Positions 5,423 to 8,541 of a stretch of 8,541 bases of DNA are shown here, piece after piece. Source of the DNA: Chloroflexota bacterium (lineage in GTDB: Bacteria > Chloroflexota > UBA11872 > VXNJ01); assembly GCA_026708165.1 (NCBI GenBank), contig JAPOVO010000348.1, positions 1-8,541 on the forward strand, written 5' to 3'. The position numbers and the translations under genes are program-made. Below the pieces are notes generated by a model, which was not told the origin of the DNA, ran no database searches, and saw only the letters and a program-made list of their open reading frames with translations. Positions within the stretch are counted from its first letter, which is position 1, and every line of letters starts with the position of its first letter.

Positions 5423-6774
5423 GCCTGCCTCATGTGGTCGTTGCGGGTGGAGGACTTGCCGGGCTGACCGCAGCCATCGCGTGCGTCGACGGCGGAGCAC
5501 GGGTGACCCTGCTGGAAGGCAAGCGGCATTTGGGCGGCGCCACGTACTCGTTCGAGCGTGGCGGGCTGATGGTCGACAACGGGCAGCACGTGTTTCTGCG
5601 CTGCTGTGAAGCGTATATGTGGTTCCTGGATCGGGTGGGAGTTGCCGACAAGGTGACGCTCCAGTCGAGATTGGAAATACCGGTAGTGGGTCCCACGGGG
5701 GAGACTGCCTGGTTGAGGAGCAGCCGATTACCGGCCCCTCTTCAGCTCGGACCATCGCTAGCGCGGTTTAAGTTCCTAAATCTCGTCGAGCGTCTTCGCG
5801 TCGCCGTTGCGGCGAGAAAGCTGGCCGCTGTCGACCTCGTCGACTCGGAGCATGACAAGCATACTTTTCACGACTGGTTGCGGCGGCATGGTCAGTCCGA
5901 GCGTTCGATAGAGTCGTTTTGGGACCTGATCATCCTTCCAACCCTTAACGTCCCCAGCTCACGCGCCTCATTGACGCTCGCGGCCAAGGTCTTTCAGACA
6001 GGTCTGCTTGAGGACCGGAGCGCGGGCGACATGGGCTACTCCGCAGTGCCGCTGTCGGAACTCCATGCCGACCCGGCGGAAGATCTGGTACATAAGCGCG
6101 GCTCGCGGGTGCTGAAGGGGGTGCGAGTCAGATCGATAAGCGCCAGATCGGGCGGTTTTCAGGTGGCCGTCCACGGAGGGGATTCCTTCAAGGCGGACGC
6201 GGTTGTGGTTGCCGTTCCGCACGATTCGGCCGCGCAGATCGTGCCGGAGGGGGCGGTCGGCGATCCATCGCAGTTTCGGCGTCTGGGAACATCGCCTATC
6301 GTGAATCTGCACGTGGTTTATGACAGGAAGGTCATGGACTGGCCGCACGCCGCGGGTATCGACGGACCCGTGCAGTGGGTGTTCGACAGGACGACTATCG
6401 CCGGATGCGAGCGCGGACAATATCTCGCCGTTTCGCTCTCCGCCGCCGACGAATACGTGGGAGAGTCCAATTCGACGCTTAAGAGCAAGTTTCTGGATGC
6501 GCTCGCCTCGGTGTTTCCAAAAGCACAGGGGGCTTCTGTAGAATCTTTTTTCGTGACTCGGGAGTACGCCGCTACGTTTCTGCAATCGCCGGGAAGCGCC
6601 GCTCTGAGGCCGGGTCCTGTCACTCGAATGCCTGGCCTGTTTCTGGCTGGAGCCTGGACCGACACCGGCTGGCCGGCAACCATGGAAGGCGCGGTACGCA
6701 GCGGACTTTCCGCAGCTCGCGAAGCGCTGAAGAGTCTCAACCTTCCAAGTCGAAATACACCGAAATATGCATGA
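5419..6774 (+). CDS. hpnE: Hydroxysqualene dehydroxylase HpnE (FAD-dependent)
   Basis: A 451-residue flavoprotein of the amine oxidase/phytoene desaturase superfamily. It removes the hydroxyl of hydroxysqualene by reduction to give squalene, completing the HpnC-D-E route. The N-terminal dinucleotide fold has G10-G-G-L-A-G15, E33 at the end of the second strand (binding the ribose of FAD), and the second Gly pair G39-G40. DNGQHVFL (about 52-59) is typical of HpnE. Near the C-terminus GLFLAGAWTDTGWPATMEGA, followed by VRSG, closes the FAD site; the Asp common in related AGDW motifs is Ala here. The start is placed at 5419 because ATGA overlaps the hpnD stop and the Rossmann strand follows directly. 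The frame stays open back to 5221, but that part lies inside hpnD and is not HpnE-like. The frame ends 15 bases before shc. Confidence 0.93.
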   Translation: MSLPHVVVAGGGLAGLTAAIACVDGGARVTLLEGKRHLGGATYSFERGGLMVDNGQHVFLRCCEAYMWFLDRVGVADKVTLQSRLEIPVVGPTGETAWLRSSRLPAPLQLGPSLARFKFLNLVERLRVAVAARKLAAVDLVDSEHDKHTFHDWLRRHGQSERSIESFWDLIILPTLNVPSSRASLTLAAKVFQTGLLEDRSAGDMGYSAVPLSELHADPAEDLVHKRGSRVLKGVRVRSISARSGGFQVAVHGGDSFKADAVVVAVPHDSAAQIVPEGAVGDPSQFRRLGTSPIVNLHVVYDRKVMDWPHAAGIDGPVQWVFDRTTIAGCERGQYLAVSLSAADEYVGESNSTLKSKFLDALASVFPKAQGASVESFFVTREYAATFLQSPGSAALRPGPVTRMPGLFLAGAWTDTGWPATMEGAVRSGLSAAREALKSLNLPSRNTPKYA

Positions 6775-6789
6775 CCAATCGCGCTGCCG

Positions 6790-8541
6790 ATGATTACCAA
6801 GTCAGCTCCTGAACTTACTCAGACCGCCGTCGGAGCGATGGAACAGGCTCGCGACTACCTCCTGGGACTTCAGCATTCGGACGGTTACTGGAAGGGCGAG
6901 CTGGAGACCAACGTCTCGATAGAGGCGGAGGACCTGCTGCTTCGCGAGTTCCTGGGTATCCGCGGGGACCGGGAGACAGAGGCGACGGCCAACTGGATTC
7001 GCGCGAAGCAACGGGACGACGGAACGTGGGCGAATTTTTACGGCGGGCCTGCGGAGCACTCGACGACGACCGAGGCCTATACAGCCTTGAAGCTCGCGGG
7101 GGATTGTCCCGACGCGGACCACATGAAGAAGGCGGCTGCCTACATTCTGGATTCCGGCGGCGTTGAACGCACTCGCGTGTTCACGCGCATATGGCTGGCA
7201 TTGTTCGGTCTGTGGTCGTGGGATCGAGTGCCTGTGCTGCCGCCGGAGCAGATCTTCCTGCCCAAATGGGCGCCTCTCAATATCTACGATTTCGCGTGCT
7301 GGGCGAGACAGACCATTGTGGCCTTGAGCGTGGTGTCGGCGTACCGCCCGGTCCGCCCTATCGAGTTCGATCTGGACGAGATTCGTTCGGGGGTACCCGA
7401 TCCGCCGCGCCCGCGTTTGGCGTCCCGCCCAGGCGCATTTCAACTCCTGGATCAAGGTCTTCAACTCTACGAAAACCGTGCACTTCGACCGTTGCGGCAA
7501 CTGGCGCTGGAGAGGGCCGAGCAATGGATAGTCAGACGGCAGGAGGCCGATGGGTCGTGGGGCGGAATACAGCCGCCGTGGGTCTACTCGTTGATCGCGT
7601 TGTCGCTTCGAGGCTACGGCCTCGACCACCCGGTTATGGCAGCAGGTCTGGAAGGGATCGACCGCTTCACGATCTGGGAGGGTGACACGAGGAGACTCGA
7701 AGCGTGTCAATCACCTGTGTGGGATACGGCTCTTGCCATGATCGCTCTATCCGACGCCGGTGTCGACGGCGACCATAGCTCGATCCAAAGAGCGGCGGAC
7801 TGGCTGATCAGAAACGAGGTGCGCGTGCCCGGCGACTGGCAGATCAAGCGGCCGGACCTGGAACCGGGCGGCTGGGCATTTGAGTTCGCCAATGTCAACT
7901 ATCCCGACGTCGACGATACGGCAGAGGTGGTGCTAGCTCTGAAGCAAGCAAATGCCGATGCGGTAGGAGGGATTGAGCCTGCAATTGAGCGGGGTGTCAG
8001 ATGGACTGTCGGAATGCAATCACTCGAAGGAGGCTGGGCCGCTTTCGATGCCGATAACGATAGAGACGTCGCCGCGCAATTGCCGTTCTGCGATTTTGGG
8101 GCGGTGATAGACCCACCCAGCGCGGACGTTACGGCGCACGCGATCGAAATGCTGGCCTCCGTTGGACGGCAGGACGAGTATGCGGCGCAACATGGCATCG
8201 AATGGCTGCGGAGAGAACAGGAGCCCGATGGTTCTTGGTTTGGACGCTGGGGCTCCAATCACGTCTACGGCACCGGAGCGGTTGTGACGGCTTTGGTGGC
8301 CGCCGATGTGCCGACCAGAGACCCCGCGATCCGGCGCGCGGTTCACTGGCTACAACGGCATCAGAACACCGATGGCGGTTGGGGCGAGGACCTGCGTTCG
8401 TATCGAGATCGTTCATGGGTCGGTAAAGGGGACAGCACGGCTTCTCAGACTGCCTGGGCGCTGCTAGCACTCCTGGCGGCTGGCGAGCGGGGCTATTCGG
8501 TGGCCGCCGGCCAACCCTTTATGCCCGAGCCCCCGCCACCG
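6790..8541 (+). CDS. shc: Squalene-hopene cyclase, 5' part (3' end beyond window)
   Basis: The first 584 codons of squalene-hopene cyclase, which cyclises squalene to hopene or diplopterol at the membrane surface; full-length enzymes are about 630-680 residues. The catalytic acid motif is YPDVDDTAE, with D373-x-D375-D376. QW motifs Q-x3-G-x-W occur at 28-34, 74-80, 251-257, 410-416, 477-483 and 525-531. Also conserved are GSWGGIQPPW, CQSPVWDTALA, VPGDWQIKRP, GGWAAFDADN, PFCDFGAVIDPPSADVTAH and STASQTAWALLAL. No frameshift or stop is seen. The ATG at 6790 is the first ATG in frame after a stop at 6772; no Shine-Dalgarno precedes it, so coupling to hpnE (15-bp gap) is likely. The last 18 or so visible residues (GYSVAAGQPFMPEPPPP) do not match the helix normally found after ALLAAG, as noted in the findings. 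Confidence 0.94.
   Translation, partial: MITKSAPELTQTAVGAMEQARDYLLGLQHSDGYWKGELETNVSIEAEDLLLREFLGIRGDRETEATANWIRAKQRDDGTWANFYGGPAEHSTTTEAYTALKLAGDCPDADHMKKAAAYILDSGGVERTRVFTRIWLALFGLWSWDRVPVLPPEQIFLPKWAPLNIYDFACWARQTIVALSVVSAYRPVRPIEFDLDEIRSGVPDPPRPRLASRPGAFQLLDQGLQLYENRALRPLRQLALERAEQWIVRRQEADGSWGGIQPPWVYSLIALSLRGYGLDHPVMAAGLEGIDRFTIWEGDTRRLEACQSPVWDTALAMIALSDAGVDGDHSSIQRAADWLIRNEVRVPGDWQIKRPDLEPGGWAFEFANVNYPDVDDTAEVVLALKQANADAVGGIEPAIERGVRWTVGMQSLEGGWAAFDADNDRDVAAQLPFCDFGAVIDPPSADVTAHAIEMLASVGRQDEYAAQHGIEWLRREQEPDGSWFGRWGSNHVYGTGAVVTALVAADVPTRDPAIRRAVHWLQRHQNTDGGWGEDLRSYRDRSWVGKGDSTASQTAWALLALLAAGERGYSVAAGQPFMPEPPPP

Noticed and set aside
5968..6585. Minus-strand open frame of 205 codons opposite hpnE
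   Set aside because: No domain is recognised in it, and it lies opposite a well-conserved flavoprotein.
6802..7710. Long minus-strand open frame of 302 codons opposite shc
   Set aside because: It lies wholly opposite a cyclase with conserved motifs throughout. Its translation shows no recognisable domain, and long mirror frames are expected in GC-rich coding DNA.

Overview
This looks like chromosome from a GC-rich, hopanoid-making bacterium. The genes are compact, the hopanoid genes are packed with a 4-bp overlap or gaps of a few bases, and no mobile element, tRNA, rRNA or CRISPR is visible. The squalene-hopene cyclase keeps nearly the same residue numbering as the Alicyclobacillus acidocaldarius enzyme (DxDD at 373-376 here, 374-377 there). 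The phylum cannot be settled from the sequence alone.

Left part (1-2534, + strand): the 3' end of an Hsp20-type small heat-shock protein gene, closed by a strong intrinsic terminator. A candidate sigma70-like promoter follows, then a single-domain cupin gene and a cytoplasmic sulfatase-superfamily hydrolase gene. The last two have good ribosome binding sites and no terminator between them, so they may be co-transcribed. The sulfatase homologue has Thr where sulfatases carry the Cys or Ser that becomes formylglycine. The cupin lacks the usual Glu metal ligand.

Middle (2621-3714): a minus-strand classical short-chain dehydrogenase converges on the sulfatase gene and diverges from the hopanoid operon. 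The 335-bp divergent region holds two candidate forward promoters and four short dyad repeats. One dyad overlaps both the -10 box and the start codon of hpnC.

Right part (3715-8541, + strand): a complete route from farnesyl diphosphate to hopanoids, in the order hpnC, hpnD, hpnE, shc. HpnD joins two farnesyl diphosphates into presqualene diphosphate, HpnC converts that to hydroxysqualene, HpnE reduces it to squalene, and squalene-hopene cyclase folds squalene into the pentacyclic hopane skeleton. The shc gene runs off the right edge after 584 codons. The hpn genes lack clear Shine-Dalgarno sequences and appear translationally coupled. The operon is a known type. The less ordinary items are the Thr-type sulfatase homologue, the atypical cupin, the dyad over the hpnC start and a Pro-rich stretch near the shc C-terminus.
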